NCBI GenBank assembly: GCA_964565945.1
Contig: CAZMGY010000021.1
Coordinates: 162,054-226,053, forward strand
Direction: 5' to 3'
DNA length: 64,000 nt
DNA from: CAZMGY01 sp964565945 [NCBI: uncultured bacterium]
GTDB lineage: Bacteria > GCA-001730085
Part shown: piece after piece, positions 48,898 through 58,836 of the stretch
Position numbering within the stretch: the first letter of the stretch is position 1
Layout of the letters: every line of letters begins with the position of its first letter
Translations under genes and position numbers: made by a program
The notes under the pieces: model-generated
The model's input: the letters and a program-made list of their open reading frames with translations, nothing else
Told to the model about the DNA's origin: nothing
Database searches by the model: none

Positions 48898-50790
48898 ATG
48901 AATACACAGAGACCCCAGAATCCTAAAAACACTCAAGGTCAACCGTCTCAGAATCCTAAAAATGGTAAAAACCTTTGGATATGGCTTATGATTGCTTGTG
49001 GTATTTTCTATTTTATGTACATGGGCCAGATGGTCTCGGAGCAAACCCCCGATTTGAGTTATTCCGACTTTTACCGTGCGGTGCAAGCAGGGCAAGTGAA
49101 GTCGGCGATTAAAACGGGCAATATCATCAAAGGTAGCTTGGCGGATGGTTTGTCGTTCAACGTCTATGTGGAAGAAAATGATTCGCAGTTATTGCCAACC
49201 TTAAGAGAAAATATTCTAGACTTTAAAATCGCGCCGCCCAAAACCTTTTTGATCAATCTGGCCTATTCGATGGGACCGATGATTTTATTCATTGCCTTTT
49301 TATGGTTCTTTGTTTACCGCAATATGGCGGCTTCTGGCGGGAAAATCTTTTCTTTTGGCAAAAGTAAGGCGAAGATGAGCAAACCTGGACAAACCACCTT
49401 TGCCGATGTGGCGGGTGTTGACGAAGCCAAAGAAGAACTTAAAGAGATTATCGACTTTTTGAAGGAGCCTAAAAAATTTCAGCGCTTAGGTGGAAAAATT
49501 CCTAAAGGTGTGTTGCTTGTTGGTGCCCCTGGAACAGGAAAAACTTTGTTGGCCAAAGCGGTTGCGGGCGAGGCGGGTGTGCCATTTTTTAGTATGAGTG
49601 GTTCGGACTTTGTGGAGATGTTTGTTGGCGTGGGGGCTTCTCGAGTGAGAGATTTGTTTGAGCAAGCCAAAAAGAGTGCAGAAATCAGTGGCAAAGGAGC
49701 AATTGTGTTCATTGACGAGATTGATGCGGTCGGTCGCCAGCGTTTTTCTGGCATTGGCGGTGGGAATGATGAGCGTGAACAAACCTTGAATGCTTTGTTG
49801 GTTGAAATGGATGGCTTTGGTGGGACTGGAGGGGTGATTTTGATTGCCGCTACGAATCGCCCCGATGTTTTGGATCCAGCCTTGTTGCGTCCTGGCCGTT
49901 TTGATCGCCAAGTGGTTGTAGACCGCCCCGATATTAAAGGGCGAGAAGACATATTGAAAGTGCATTCCCAAAAAGTGAAGTTGGATCCCCTTGTCGATCT
50001 TTCGATTATTGCAAGGCAAACTCCGGGATTTTCGGGAGCTGACTTGGCGAATCTTGTTAATGAAGCGGCGTTGTTGTCGGCACGTAAAAACCTCAAAGCC
50101 GTTGGCATGAAGCAGCTCGAAGAGGCCTTTGAACGCGTGGTGGGGGGGTTGGAACGTAAAAACCGAGTAATTAGTGATGAAGAGAAAAAAGTGATTGCCT
50201 ATCATGAATCGGGTCACGCGATTTTAGCGGCATTGATTCCAGAAGTCGACCCTTTGCATAAAGTTTCGATTGTGTCTCGGGGAACTGCTGCTTTGGGCTA
50301 CACAATGCAGCTTCCTTTAACCGATAAGTATCTGAAGAGTAAGAAAGAATTCTTGGGTGAAATCACTGTTCTTATGGGGGGACGTTTGGCTGAACAGACC
50401 TTTTTGGGCGATATCACCACGGGAGCATCTAATGATTTTGAACGAGCGACATCAATGGCGCGTCATATGGTGTCTCGTTATGGTATGAGTGATGAAATGG
50501 GGCAGATGATTTATGGTCAAAGTGATGGTGGAGAAGCCTATTTTGGGCATGGGTTGGGCATGTCGCGTGATTATAGCGAGCAAACCTCGTTGGCTCTCGA
50601 TCAAGAAGTTCGTGCTATTTTGGATGCTTGTTATCAGCGTGGGTATCAAATGATTCTTGAGTATAAAAGTGAGCTTGAGGCGTTGGCGCAGTTGTTGCTC
50701 GATAAAGAAATTGTTGATGCCAAAGATGTGAAAGAGATTTTATCTAAAAAACAACAGGCCGACATTGAGTTGCCTGCCGACGCATCTTAA
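48898..50790 (+). CDS. ftsH: ATP-dependent zinc metalloprotease FtsH
   Basis: Membrane-anchored AAA+ protease for misfolded or regulatory proteins. The 630-residue protein has two membrane helices (about 28-45 and 118-136), the AAA domain with Walker [14 protein letters not shown], Walker [12 protein letters not shown] and the second region of homology [18 protein letters not shown], and the protease site HESGH. The frame extends upstream to TTG/ATG codons, but ATG 48898 follows an AAAGGA site by seven bases and gives the usual N-terminus. It heads the operon through nnrD. Confidence 0.97.
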   Translation: MNTQRPQNPKNTQGQPSQNPKNGKNLWIWLMIACGIFYFMYMGQMVSEQTPDLSYSDFYRAVQAGQVKSAIKTGNIIKGSLADGLSFNVYVEENDSQLLPTLRENILDFKIAPPKTFLINLAYSMGPMILFIAFLWFFVYRNMAASGGKIFSFGKSKAKMSKPGQTTFADVAGVDEAKEELKEIIDFLKEPKKFQRLGGKIPKGVLLVGAPGTGKTLLAKAVAGEAGVPFFSMSGSDFVEMFVGVGASRVRDLFEQAKKSAEISGKGAIVFIDEIDAVGRQRFSGIGGGNDEREQTLNALLVEMDGFGGTGGVILIAATNRPDVLDPALLRPGRFDRQVVVDRPDIKGREDILKVHSQKVKLDPLVDLSIIARQTPGFSGADLANLVNEAALLSARKNLKAVGMKQLEEAFERVVGGLERKNRVISDEEKKVIAYHESGHAILAALIPEVDPLHKVSIVSRGTAALGYTMQLPLTDKYLKSKKEFLGEITVLMGGRLAEQTFLGDITTGASNDFERATSMARHMVSRYGMSDEMGQMIYGQSDGGEAYFGHGLGMSRDYSEQTSLALDQEVRAILDACYQRGYQMILEYKSELEALAQLLLDKEIVDAKDVKEILSKKQQADIELPADAS

Positions 50791-50793
50791 TTG

Positions 50794-51591
50794 ATGGGGC
50801 CAACCCGGATTGTCGGTGTTCTTAATGTAACATCAGATTCTTTTTTTGATGGTGGCGTTTATGCCCAGGTCGAAGATGCTCTAAAGCGTGCTCATACTAT
50901 GCAAGAGCAAGGTGTGGCCTGGATTGATATTGGGGCCGAATCCACTCGTCCAGGTAGTGAGCCTGTTTCCGAAGAGGAAGAACTCAAGCGGTTGCACGTT
51001 ATTTTGCCAAGGCTTGTGAAGGAGGTATCAATTCCGGTATCGATTGATACCTCGAAGTCTCGTGTGGCTGCGTGGGCTTTGGAGCAGGGCGTGCAGATGC
51101 TTAACGATGTTTCGGCCTTGCGCAATGATGCCGAGATGGTGAAGGTGGTGGCCGACGCGAAGGCTCCTGTTGTGATGATGCATGCCTTAGGACCACCCAA
51201 AACGATGCAAAATCAACCATTTTATCAGGATGTTGTTGCGGATATTTGTGCTTTTTTCGAAGAGAGATTAGAATACTGTTGTGCGCATGGGGTGGCTCAA
51301 AACCAAGTGATTCTTGATCCTGGCATAGGGTTTGGCAAAACCCTTGGGCATAATCGAATGATTTTGCAAGCGATGCCACGGTGGAAAAGTTTGGGGCAAG
51401 AGCTGTTTTTTGGTGTATCGCGCAAAGGCTTGTTAGGCGATTTATTGGGGTGTGAACCTTCAGAGCGCCTGGCAGGGACCTTGGCGTTGCATACCTGGCT
51501 TATTGAGCATGAGGTGGATTATTTGCGTGTGCATGATGTGCAGGAAACTGTGGATGTGATGCGCGTTTGGGCATCGTTAAAAGAAGCTTAG
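50794..51591 (+). CDS. folP: Dihydropteroate synthase
   Basis: Condenses p-aminobenzoate with hydroxymethyl-dihydropterin diphosphate in folate synthesis. The 265-residue TIM barrel shows the signatures GVLNVTSDSFFDGG, GAESTRPGSEPVSEEEE and the terminal VSRKGLLGDLL and RVHDV motifs. The start is ATG 50794, three bases after the ftsH stop; no separate ribosome site, so coupled to ftsH. Next to ftsH as in many bacterial genomes. Confidence 0.95.
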   Translation: MGPTRIVGVLNVTSDSFFDGGVYAQVEDALKRAHTMQEQGVAWIDIGAESTRPGSEPVSEEEELKRLHVILPRLVKEVSIPVSIDTSKSRVAAWALEQGVQMLNDVSALRNDAEMVKVVADAKAPVVMMHALGPPKTMQNQPFYQDVVADICAFFEERLEYCCAHGVAQNQVILDPGIGFGKTLGHNRMILQAMPRWKSLGQELFFGVSRKGLLGDLLGCEPSERLAGTLALHTWLIEHEVDYLRVHDVQETVDVMRVWASLKEA

Positions 51592-51603
51592 GAGAGATTA
51601 AGC

Positions 51604-52398
51604 ATGGAATTATTGGCCGCCATGTTTCAGAAAGAAAATTTTATTTGGTTTTTTCTGTATGCTTGGCGTCCTTTTGTCGAGATTTTTATCATTGCGATGG
51701 CCATTTATAGTATCACCACGTTTATTCGAGGAACGCGCACGGAACAATTGCTCAAAGGCTTAGGGCTCATTTTTGTGATTTTTGTGATTTCGCAAAAATT
51801 AGAGTTTCTCACGATCAGTTGGTTGCTCACCAAAGTGTTTGCGATATCCGTGATAGCATTTTTGATTTTGTTTCAGCCCGAACTGCGGCGGGCTTTGGCT
51901 AAAATTGGGCAAAACCGTATCTTTGGTAACTTTTTAAGAGAGAAAGGTTTTATTTACGAAATTGTCAAAGCTTCCTTGTTTTTGTCGAAAAAACGGATTG
52001 GTGCCTTGATTGTGGTGGAGCGCAATACGGGACTGGGAAGCTATATTGAAAGTGGTATTTTTTTAGATGCGCGCTTGAGCAGTGAGTTGATCACGAGTTT
52101 ATTTATGCCAACAACGCCTTTGCATGATGGTGCTGTGATTGTGCAAGGGGAACGTATTGCGGCGGTCGGATGTTTGTTGCCGCTCACAGAAAATCCTGTT
52201 CAACAACGTTTAGGAACGCGCCACCGGTCTGCGATTGGTTTGACCGAAGAAACCGATGCGGTTGTGGTTGTGGTTTCTGAAGAGACTGGTATTATTTCGG
52301 TGGTGAGTGAAGGTCATATCACCCGGGACTTAGGCGAAAAACGCTTGTCGGATGTGTTAGAACGATTGATTCTATCAGATGAAGGGTTAGAGGTATGA
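51604..52398 (+). CDS. cdaA: Diadenylate cyclase CdaA
   Basis: Makes cyclic di-AMP from two ATP. The 264-residue protein has three N-terminal membrane helices (about 15-100) and the DAC domain with the DGA motif (PLHDGAVIV) and the RHR motif (GTRHRSAIGL). Its neighbour is the YbbR/CdaR regulator, the standard arrangement. An AGGAGAG site precedes the ATG. The presence of this enzyme implies c-di-AMP control of osmolyte or cell-wall homeostasis. Confidence 0.96.
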   Translation: MELLAAMFQKENFIWFFLYAWRPFVEIFIIAMAIYSITTFIRGTRTEQLLKGLGLIFVIFVISQKLEFLTISWLLTKVFAISVIAFLILFQPELRRALAKIGQNRIFGNFLREKGFIYEIVKASLFLSKKRIGALIVVERNTGLGSYIESGIFLDARLSSELITSLFMPTTPLHDGAVIVQGERIAAVGCLLPLTENPVQQRLGTRHRSAIGLTEETDAVVVVVSEETGIISVVSEGHITRDLGEKRLSDVLERLILSDEGLEV

Positions 52399-52871
52399 CA
52401 GGTTTTATGCACAGAGACATCAAATACAAAATCATTTCATTGGTATTGGCTGTGATTATTTGGTTGTATGTGCGTGGAGAGTTGGGTAAACCGGGTTTTT
52501 TTTATCATCAAGTACGTGGCCAGAGCAAACGGACGTTTGAGAACATTCCTATCCGTATTTTGGAAGTGTCTAGCAACGAGATGCGTTCGGTTGTGGTTAA
52601 GCCCGAAAGGATTACGCTCGATGTGTCGGTACCCAGGGCGCTAATAAATACGTTTCAAATTAAAGATATTATGGTTTTTGTTAAAGTAGCAGGTTTGCGC
52701 GATGGGAGCTATGAAACCTTGGTTCAGGTGGATGTGCCCGAGGGCGTTCTTGTTTTGTCGGAGATTAAACCTGTTCAGCTCACCATCAAAACACCTCCTT
52801 CGCGAGCGGGTTTGGCGGGACTTATTTTTTCTCAGGAACTGATTCCTGTTCAAGAGAAGGTGGCGTTATGA
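52395..52871 (+). CDS. YbbR/CdaR-like regulator of CdaA
   Basis: A 158-residue protein with an N-terminal membrane helix (about 11-26) followed by an extracytoplasmic beta-rich part with about one YbbR repeat ([21 protein letters not shown] region and a following [20 protein letters not shown]). CdaR normally has three or four YbbR repeats (about 400-480 residues), so this is a short version. It overlaps cdaA and pdxJ by four bases each, strongly suggesting co-translation. Confidence 0.8.
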   Translation: MTGFMHRDIKYKIISLVLAVIIWLYVRGELGKPGFFYHQVRGQSKRTFENIPIRILEVSSNEMRSVVVKPERITLDVSVPRALINTFQIKDIMVFVKVAGLRDGSYETLVQVDVPEGVLVLSEIKPVQLTIKTPPSRAGLAGLIFSQELIPVQEKVAL

Positions 52872-53587
52872 ATCGTTTAGGTGTCAATATTGATCATGTG
52901 GCCACCTTACGCCAAGCGCGGATGATTGATTATCCTGATCCAGTTGAGGCGGCTTTGCTCAGTGAAAAAGAGGGCTGTCATGGCATCACAGCACATCTGC
53001 GTGAAGATCGGCGTCATGTTCAAGATGAGGATATTCGTCGCTTGCGTAAGATGGTAAAAACACGTTTGAATTTAGAGCTTGCTTTTGCTAAGGACGTGAT
53101 GCAATTGGCCTTAGAGATTAAACCTGACCAGGTGACTTTTGTGCCTGAAAAACGTGAGGAAATTACGACGGAGGGAGGTCTGGATGTTCGTGACACAGCT
53201 TTACTTGCCCGACTGTTGCAGCCCTTTGTGGATCAGGGGATCAAAGTAAGCTTGTTCATTGATCCCGACCAAGAACAGTTGGATGCATCGCTTGCCCTCC
53301 ATGTGCCTTGTGTGGAACTTCATACGGGAGCTTATGCCGAAGCCGCAAATGAAGAGAAGCGTCAACAAGAATTAGAATGTCTCCAAAAAGCGACCGCTTA
53401 TGGACTTAGTTTGGGGCTTCAGATGAATGCGGGGCATGGACTTCACTACGACAATGTGGGTGCTATTGTGGCGATTCCAGGGATTGACGAGCTCAATATT
53501 GGTCATTCGATTGTGTCCCGTGCAGTTTTTGTTGGGATTCAGCAAGCGGTTCACGAAATGTTGGTGGCGATGGGAGTCCTAAGATGA
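52868..53587 (+). CDS. pdxJ: Pyridoxine 5'-phosphate synthase
   Basis: Joins 1-deoxyxylulose 5-phosphate and 3-amino-2-oxopropyl phosphate to make pyridoxine phosphate in the DXP-dependent vitamin B6 pathway. The 239-residue barrel shows [31 protein letters not shown] and the C-terminal [12 protein letters not shown] signatures. The DXP link fits the MEP pathway genes ispG and ispH further on. ATGA overlaps on both sides. Confidence 0.96.
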   Translation: MNRLGVNIDHVATLRQARMIDYPDPVEAALLSEKEGCHGITAHLREDRRHVQDEDIRRLRKMVKTRLNLELAFAKDVMQLALEIKPDQVTFVPEKREEITTEGGLDVRDTALLARLLQPFVDQGIKVSLFIDPDQEQLDASLALHVPCVELHTGAYAEAANEEKRQQELECLQKATAYGLSLGLQMNAGHGLHYDNVGAIVAIPGIDELNIGHSIVSRAVFVGIQQAVHEMLVAMGVLR

Positions 53588-53964
53588 TTGCAGGGATTGG
53601 TACCGATGTGATTGAGATTGATCGGGTTCGCAACAGTCTAAGACGTTTTGAAGAACGTTTTTTGAATCGAGTGTTTACTCCTCAAGAACAAGCCTATTGC
53701 CAAGTTAAGGCTGATCCCGCGATTCACTTGGCGGGACGCTTTGCGGCTAAAGAAGCTTTTTTAAAAGCCTTAGGCAGTGGCTTACGTGGTGAATTGTCTT
53801 GGTTGGATATGGGAATTTGCCACAATGATCAAGGTGCACCGTTTTTTCAATTGAGTGAGCGCTTGCAACACCGTTTGCGGAAAGCTTCGATTACCCGGCA
53901 CCATGTGACACTTTCTCATAGTCATACCATCGCAAGCAGTACGGTGATTCTCGAACATGAATGA
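53584..53964 (+). CDS. acpS: Holo-[acyl-carrier-protein] synthase
   Basis: Transfers phosphopantetheine to acyl carrier protein for fatty acid synthesis. The 126-residue protein has the two signatures [12 protein letters not shown] and [13 protein letters not shown] and the typical length. Its start overlaps pdxJ (ATGA) and its stop overlaps the nnrD start by eight bases. The pdxJ-acpS pairing is widespread in bacteria. Confidence 0.96.
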   Translation: MIAGIGTDVIEIDRVRNSLRRFEERFLNRVFTPQEQAYCQVKADPAIHLAGRFAAKEAFLKALGSGLRGELSWLDMGICHNDQGAPFFQLSERLQHRLRKASITRHHVTLSHSHTIASSTVILEHE

Positions 53965-54820
53965 GATGATTCGGCGTAGCTTGACGCAACTTTTGGATCG
54001 AGACCAGGATACTCACAAGGGATCCTGCGGACATATTTTGATTGTAGCTGGTTCTCCAGGAATGACTGGTGCTGCCTTTTTTGCTGGCATGGGCGCTTTG
54101 CGCTGTGGTGCAGGTTTGGTATGTGTGGCCGTGCCACAGTCTTTGAACCCTGTTATGGAAGTCAAGTTGAGTGAAGCGCTAACCTTACCTTTACCTGAAA
54201 CGCATGGTGGAATGGTGAGCTTAGAAGCTCTCGATGATATTGTGTTCTATTTGGAGCGTTGTGATTCCTTGGCTTTAGGGCCAGGCTTATCTTTGCACCC
54301 CGAAACAAAAGACGCTGTTCATCATCTTGTCGAAGATGCGAAGGTTCCGGTTGTTTTAGATGCCGATGGGTTGAATGCCTATCAAGGGAATGTGCTTAGG
54401 CTTAAGTCTCATCTTTCTGAGTTAGTGATTACACCTCATCCAGGCGAAATAGCGCGTTTATTGAATATTCCCATTGCCGATGTTCAAGAGGCTAGGCATG
54501 AGGTGGCACGTGAATTTGCCGAAACCTATTGTTGTGTGGTGGTGCTTAAGGGGCACGAAACCTTGGTCTATGATCCGGAAGGTGCGTATTATGTGAATGA
54601 GACTGGTAATCCTGGTATGGCAACGGGAGGGATGGGGGATATTTTAACTGGTATGATTGCGTCTTTGCTAGGCCAAGGTTTAGAGAGTTATGAGGCGGCA
54701 ACCTTGGCGGTTTATTTGCACGGGCGTGCGGGTGATTTGGCAGCGCAACAAAGGGGTGCTTTAAGTCTTTTGCCCAGTGATGTTTTGAATCATTTCACCC
54801 AAGAGCTTTGGTCTGTTTAG
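53957..54820 (+). CDS. nnrD: ADP-dependent NAD(P)H-hydrate dehydratase
   Basis: Repairs damaged NADHX and NADPHX. The 287-residue ribokinase-like fold has GHILIVAGSPGMTGAAFF, LALGPGLS, VVLDADGLNAY and the diagnostic TGGMGDILTGMIA near the C-terminus. The N-terminal epimerase (NnrE) half that is often fused is missing. Last gene of the ftsH operon; it converges on hemL with a five-base gap. Confidence 0.93.
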   Translation: MNEMIRRSLTQLLDRDQDTHKGSCGHILIVAGSPGMTGAAFFAGMGALRCGAGLVCVAVPQSLNPVMEVKLSEALTLPLPETHGGMVSLEALDDIVFYLERCDSLALGPGLSLHPETKDAVHHLVEDAKVPVVLDADGLNAYQGNVLRLKSHLSELVITPHPGEIARLLNIPIADVQEARHEVAREFAETYCCVVVLKGHETLVYDPEGAYYVNETGNPGMATGGMGDILTGMIASLLGQGLESYEAATLAVYLHGRAGDLAAQQRGALSLLPSDVLNHFTQELWSV

Positions 54821-54825
54821 GCTTT

Positions 54826-56088
54826 TTAATAAGATAATATCGCTTTACAAAGACTGTGAATGGGATCCTCTGTGTGCACTAATGTGATAAAGTTGGCTTC
54901 ATAGCCTGAGGGTGATAAATAAACACGGTGCTTGAGTGCATGGTGATAAAAATCGGCAAAGGTGTCATGATTACATGCTTGCACATCCTCAAAAGTACGA
55001 AGGAGGGGTTGCTCTGTGAAGAAAAGAGTGAACATGGAGCCAATGCTTTGCAATGTGATGGCGAGGGAATTTTGATTGATGGCTTCATGCATCGCTTGAA
55101 TCGCTTGGTTAGCATGTGAATTGAGCTTGGTATAAAAATTTGGTTGTTGCAATTGCTCGAGAGTGGCTAGTCCAGCGGTCATAGCAATCGGATTGCCCGA
55201 CAATGTGCCTGCTTGATACACATTGCCGCAGGGGGCTAGGTGTTGCATAATGTCTTTGCGGCCCCCAAAAGCGCCCACGGGAAAACCCCCACCAATAATT
55301 TTACCCAAACAGGTCATGTCGGGTATGATACCAAAGTATTCTTGAGCGCCTCCTAAAGTCAAGCGAAAGCCGCTGATGACTTCATCGAAAATAAGGACGC
55401 TTCCGTATTTGTCTGTGACTTCGCGCAAGATTTGCAAAAAACCATCTTGGGGCAAAATGACGCCCATATTGGCGGCTACTGGTTCGACAATGACGGCGGC
55501 GACTTGGTTTCCTTTGTCTTGAAACAGTTTTTGGACGGCTTCGCTATTGTTGTAAGGAAGACAAATCACATCTTGAACCACAGCTTGCGGGACGCCTGCA
55601 CTGGAGGCGGTGCTGATTTCGGAGAGGCCTGAACCTGCTGAGACCAAAAGATAGTCGGCATGGCCATGGTAGCAACCTTCAAATTTAACGATTAGGTCAC
55701 GCCCTGTATAGCCTCGTGCTAAGCGTAGGGCACTCATAGTGGCTTCGGTTCCGGAGCTGACACACCTGACTTGTTCAAGTGAAGGAACACAGTCAACGAG
55801 TTGTTCAGCTAAGCGAATTTCTTTTTCGGTGGCACAGCCAAAACTGGTTCCTTGATCTAAGGCAGTGTGAACGGCTTGGAGAATGTTGGGCTGTGTGTGA
55901 CCCATGATCATAGCACCCCACGATTGACAAAAGTCGACATAGGCTTGGTTGGCGATGTCGTAGATGTGGATGCCTTCGGCACGTTCCATAAAAATAGGTT
56001 GTCCACCCAAATTTTTGAAAGCGCGAACAGGGCTATTAACTCCGCCAGGGATAACGTTAAGGGCTTGATCCAGTAAAGATGAGGTCAT
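54826..56088 (-). CDS. hemL: Glutamate-1-semialdehyde 2,1-aminomutase
   Basis: PLP enzyme that converts glutamate 1-semialdehyde to 5-aminolevulinate in the C5 haem pathway. The 420-residue protein has the N-terminal IPGGVNSPVRAFK motif, the SGTEATMSALRLARG cofactor region and the Schiff-base lysine in CLGKIIGGGFPVGAFGG. The frame extends 24 bases upstream, but ATG 56088 overlaps the hemB stop (ATGA) and has AAGGA at proper distance. hemA, which provides the substrate, is not in the window. Confidence 0.96.
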   Translation of the reverse strand: MTSSLLDQALNVIPGGVNSPVRAFKNLGGQPIFMERAEGIHIYDIANQAYVDFCQSWGAMIMGHTQPNILQAVHTALDQGTSFGCATEKEIRLAEQLVDCVPSLEQVRCVSSGTEATMSALRLARGYTGRDLIVKFEGCYHGHADYLLVSAGSGLSEISTASSAGVPQAVVQDVICLPYNNSEAVQKLFQDKGNQVAAVIVEPVAANMGVILPQDGFLQILREVTDKYGSVLIFDEVISGFRLTLGGAQEYFGIIPDMTCLGKIIGGGFPVGAFGGRKDIMQHLAPCGNVYQAGTLSGNPIAMTAGLATLEQLQQPNFYTKLNSHANQAIQAMHEAINQNSLAITLQSIGSMFTLFFTEQPLLRTFEDVQACNHDTFADFYHHALKHRVYLSPSGYEANFITLVHTEDPIHSLCKAILSY

Positions 56089-57068
56089 GATGAGTGTCCT
56101 TCGTGTTGCCAATAGCGTAGGCTATCGTAGGTGATGATCCAGTTGGCGCCAGCACGTTTAAAACTATAAAACACTTCTTGTATAGCAGGATGTAAATCGA
56201 GAGCTCCAGCCTCCACCGCATGATGAATCATCATATATTCGCCCGAAACATGGTAGACCGCTAAAGGGGAATGCGGGAATTCTTGGTGAATGCGATAGAG
56301 AATATCCAAATAGGTGTGGCCAGGTTTAACCATAACGGCGGTAGCACCCTCTTCGATATCGGCGCGCACTTCTTCAATTGCTTGCGAGCCATTGCGCGGG
56401 TCCATTTGGTAGGTGCGACGGTCACCAAAGCTTGGTGTTGAATCGACCGCATTGCGGAAAGGTCCATAAAAGGCCGAGGCATACTTGGCGGCATAGGCCA
56501 TAATATGAACATGTTTCAATCCATGTAGGTTGAGTTGATGACGAATGGCGAGTACTTGCCCATCCATCATGGCGGACGGAGCCACATAATCGGCACCAGC
56601 TTGTGCATGTGTCAAAGCCATCTGCGCCAGTTGTTTGAGACTTTCGTCGTTCAAAATAGCGTTGCCTTTCACAAAACCGCAATGTCCGTGGGAGGTGTAT
56701 CCGCAAATACAAATATCGGTCATCACGGTGACGCCTGGACAGTGCTTTTTGATCGTTTTTACGGCGAGAGGTACAGGGTTATGTTCGTGAGAACTGTAAG
56801 AGCCTATGTCATCATAGAGGTGGGGTTCGACAGCGCCAAATAAGAGCACTTTGTTAACCCCTAAAGTTTGCAGGTAAGCAACATCTTTAAGAAGTTCGTC
56901 CACTGACAGGTGAAACACATTGCTTAACGAGGGCATCGGGTTGCGAATGCCAGAGCCGTCCACCACAAAAAAAGGTTGAATAAAATCTTCTGGACACAAG
57001 GAAACTTCGCTGTGGCTATCGCGAATGGACTGATCTGATCTGAGGTGACGAAATCTTTGAAACTTCAT
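56085..57068 (-). CDS. hemB: Delta-aminolevulinic acid dehydratase (porphobilinogen synthase)
   Basis: Condenses two 5-aminolevulinate to porphobilinogen. The 327-residue barrel has the metal-binding loop DICICGYTSHGHCG with the cysteines of a zinc-type enzyme, the first lysine region APSAMMDGQV and the second MVKPGHTYLDI. It is coupled by ATGA to hemL, the enzyme of the preceding step, so the two are made together. The gene order is hemB then hemL on the minus strand. Confidence 0.97.
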   Translation of the reverse strand: MKFQRFRHLRSDQSIRDSHSEVSLCPEDFIQPFFVVDGSGIRNPMPSLSNVFHLSVDELLKDVAYLQTLGVNKVLLFGAVEPHLYDDIGSYSSHEHNPVPLAVKTIKKHCPGVTVMTDICICGYTSHGHCGFVKGNAILNDESLKQLAQMALTHAQAGADYVAPSAMMDGQVLAIRHQLNLHGLKHVHIMAYAAKYASAFYGPFRNAVDSTPSFGDRRTYQMDPRNGSQAIEEVRADIEEGATAVMVKPGHTYLDILYRIHQEFPHSPLAVYHVSGEYMMIHHAVEAGALDLHPAIQEVFYSFKRAGANWIITYDSLRYWQHEGHSS

Positions 57069-57080
57069 ATTAACTAAAAA

Positions 57081-57317
57081 TTATAGCATGTTTTCGGAGT
57101 CTTGGAGGAGTTCGCAGGCTGCTTCGGCTTGATCGATAGGAACCTGAAGTTTAATGCCTCCGATGGCCTGGGAATAGAGCCAGTTCATCGTTATCGTGAA
57201 TTCGTCTTTAAGAAAAACTGTGAAGCCCGAGCCTTCGAGAAGGGTTTTGTAGGTTTGGGCAACGATAGGGTCGCGGTAAATGCCGACGGTGCTCCATCCT
57301 TCATTGTGATCGTACAT
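57081..57317 (-). CDS. Small DUF2007-like protein
   Basis: A 78-residue protein resembling the DUF2007 (putative prokaryotic signal-transducing) family: an N-terminal strand (WSTVGIYRDP), a helix (VAQTYKTLLEGSGF), then a gly-containing strand (GGIKLQVPIDQAEAACELL). The function of the family is unknown. ATG 57317 is preferred to the GTG at 57335 because AAAGGAGAGG lies six bases before it. It follows the GT2 gene by 14 bases and precedes hemB. Confidence 0.6.
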   Translation of the reverse strand: MYDHNEGWSTVGIYRDPIVAQTYKTLLEGSGFTVFLKDEFTITMNWLYSQAIGGIKLQVPIDQAEAACELLQDSENML

Positions 57318-57331
57318 TGTGTCCTCTCCTT

Positions 57332-58180
57332 TCACGTTTGCGTTATATTGTTCAAATCAGTTAGCCGGGCTTGGCAAAGCCTTACAAGTTTTTGCTTGTT
57401 GCGTTTGCGAGCCCCCGTTAAGAGAACGGTCATTTTGCGTTTTAATTCGTTTCGAACCAGCTCTGTCTGGTTCGGATTAACCGCGGGATTATCCAAAAGT
57501 TTGTCCAAGGCTTGAATACGAAAACGATCAAGTCCCCAGATCGCGCGCGACAATTGATCGTCATGTCCGCCGTATTTAACAATCAAGCTTTCGTCGAGTA
57601 AGTCGATGGGATAATGCAAGGCGATTCTAAGCCAGAGGTCGTAGTCCTCACAGGCCAGTAAGGTTTCGTCGAAAAAGCCGACTTTTTCGAAAACCTCACG
57701 GTGAATGATCACCGCCGAAGGCGATACCACACACATCTTGAGGCAATTTTGAAAAATCCATCCCGAAGGCTTGTTATGTTTATTTTTAGGGTTGGCCCAG
57801 AGGCCATGTCGAATCCAATTTTCTTGAGTTTGTAAGATTTTGCAAGAAGGGTTGTGTTCTATGTAGTCTATTTGGCGTTCAAGTTTGGAGGGCTTCCATT
57901 CATCATCCGAATCCAACAGGGCAAACCAGTCGCCTTTAGCGTGGTTAATACCAGTATTGCGTGCAGCACTTACGCCTTTATTGGATTGAGTGATGACTTT
58001 GATTTGCGAAATATAAGAGGCTAGGACATCTTGTGTAGAGTCTGTCGAGCCATCATCGACCACAATCAGTTCTTGAGGAGCGACTGTTTGTGCCAAAACC
58101 GAGTCGACGGCTCGAGGCAAGATTGCGGCACGGTTGAAGGTCGGAATGATGACCGATATGTGTGATTCTATTATACTCAT
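57332..58180 (-). CDS. Family 2 glycosyltransferase
   Basis: A 282-residue inverting GT-A enzyme transferring sugars to surface glycans or lipids. Visible are SVIIPTFNRAAILPRAVDSVLAQ (partly), the nucleotide-binding VVDDGSTD, the metal-binding DSDD and an ACEDYDLWLRIAL segment typical of GT2 family members. No membrane segments are seen. The frame starts at a TTG (58216) that is itself inside a TTGACA promoter-like sequence, so the ATG at 58180 is chosen. Its acceptor cannot be told. Confidence 0.85.
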   Translation of the reverse strand: MSIIESHISVIIPTFNRAAILPRAVDSVLAQTVAPQELIVVDDGSTDSTQDVLASYISQIKVITQSNKGVSAARNTGINHAKGDWFALLDSDDEWKPSKLERQIDYIEHNPSCKILQTQENWIRHGLWANPKNKHNKPSGWIFQNCLKMCVVSPSAVIIHREVFEKVGFFDETLLACEDYDLWLRIALHYPIDLLDESLIVKYGGHDDQLSRAIWGLDRFRIQALDKLLDNPAVNPNQTELVRNELKRKMTVLLTGARKRNKQKLVRLCQARLTDLNNITQT

Positions 58181-58494
58181 ACCATTAATATGCTTCTCAA
58201 TATGCTTTAATGTCAAATGTTTTTTAGGAGCTGTCCTAAAATAAGAGCAATCAAATGTCTCTAACCCATTGTTTTAATTGAATTAACTGAGGCTTAGGCT
58301 CATTTCTAACCACTACATTGAGCCGTATTCAGGTGGTGCAGCTGTTGCTTTGGATTTTTATAATTAAAGAATTTGCCAAAAAGATCACGCTTAATGATAA
58401 AGATCGAGCTATTTATGTATTTTGGCACGCCGTTTTGAATGAGACAAAAGAGTTATGTAGCCTTATAGGCGATTCGGACGTTTTATCTCTGCGC
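58181..58494. other. Intergenic region between GT2 and the TIGR04073-like gene
   Basis: About 310 bases without a recognisable gene. It has a perfect hairpin TTTTAGGA-GCTG-TCCTAAAA (58222-58241) and a short minus-strand frame ending QLIQLKQWVRDI with no N-terminus. On the plus strand a frame starting near 58318 reads into the next gene and shows no similarity. On the minus strand TTGACA (58211-58216) with CATATT 18 bases on could be the GT2 promoter. This could be debris of an inserted element, but no transposase motif was found. Confidence 0.4.
58222..58241. repeat. Perfect inverted repeat, possible bidirectional hairpin
   Basis: An 8-bp perfect stem TTTTAGGA/TCCTAAAA with a GCTG loop, downstream of the TIGR04073-like gene and just upstream of GT2, both on the minus strand. 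It has T-rich arms but no outside T-run of note. It could be a weak terminator or an old element end. Confidence 0.5.
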
Positions 58495-58836
58495 TTAGCT
58501 ATCTTTTTGGAAGACAAATTCTGGTTCTATGATCGGGCGGTAACCTTCGGGAAAAGCAAAGGGAAATGTGCATACTTCGTAAACTCCGACACAAGTGCGT
58601 GCGACAGTTTTGCCCACGCCCTTGGCTAGTCCCCATGTCATGCCAACCAGGGGCGTTTCTTCAAGACTCTCATTGTAAACCGAAAGGGGAATTTCGAGCC
58701 ATCCCGAAAGAATGTTTCCGATACCACGAACAAACTTGTGCCCCGCATTATCAGCAAATGCTGGCTGTGGCACGGTAAGCGTTAAAGTTACAATAATAAG
58801 TAAAAAATAACAATTTTTGTGAAAAATATATAACAT
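58495..58836 (-). CDS. TIGR04073-like small secreted protein (exosortase-system-associated family)
   Basis: A 113-residue protein with a signal peptide (hydrophobic core CYFLLIIVTLTLTV, likely cut after PAFA), then a conserved-looking domain: KFVRGIGNILSGWLEIP, GMTWGLAKGVGKTVARTCVGVYE, TFPFAFPEGYRPIIEPE. This pattern matches the family I know as TIGR04073, noted as associated with exosortase-carrying genomes. No exosortase or PEP-CTERM protein was seen here. The start is ATG 58836 with GGAGAG six bases upstream; the frame opens further upstream. Confidence 0.7.
   Translation of the reverse strand: MLYIFHKNCYFLLIIVTLTLTVPQPAFADNAGHKFVRGIGNILSGWLEIPLSVYNESLEETPLVGMTWGLAKGVGKTVARTCVGVYEVCTFPFAFPEGYRPIIEPEFVFQKDS

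Noticed and set aside
49479-50217. Two long minus-strand frames of 209 and 243 codons
   Set aside because: Both are antisense to the conserved AAA domain of ftsH and have shadow-like composition; no ribosome sites or motifs.
58318-58629. A 103-codon plus-strand frame
   Set aside because: Its second half is antisense to the TIGR04073-like gene, and the first half shows no recognisable motif; no ribosome site.
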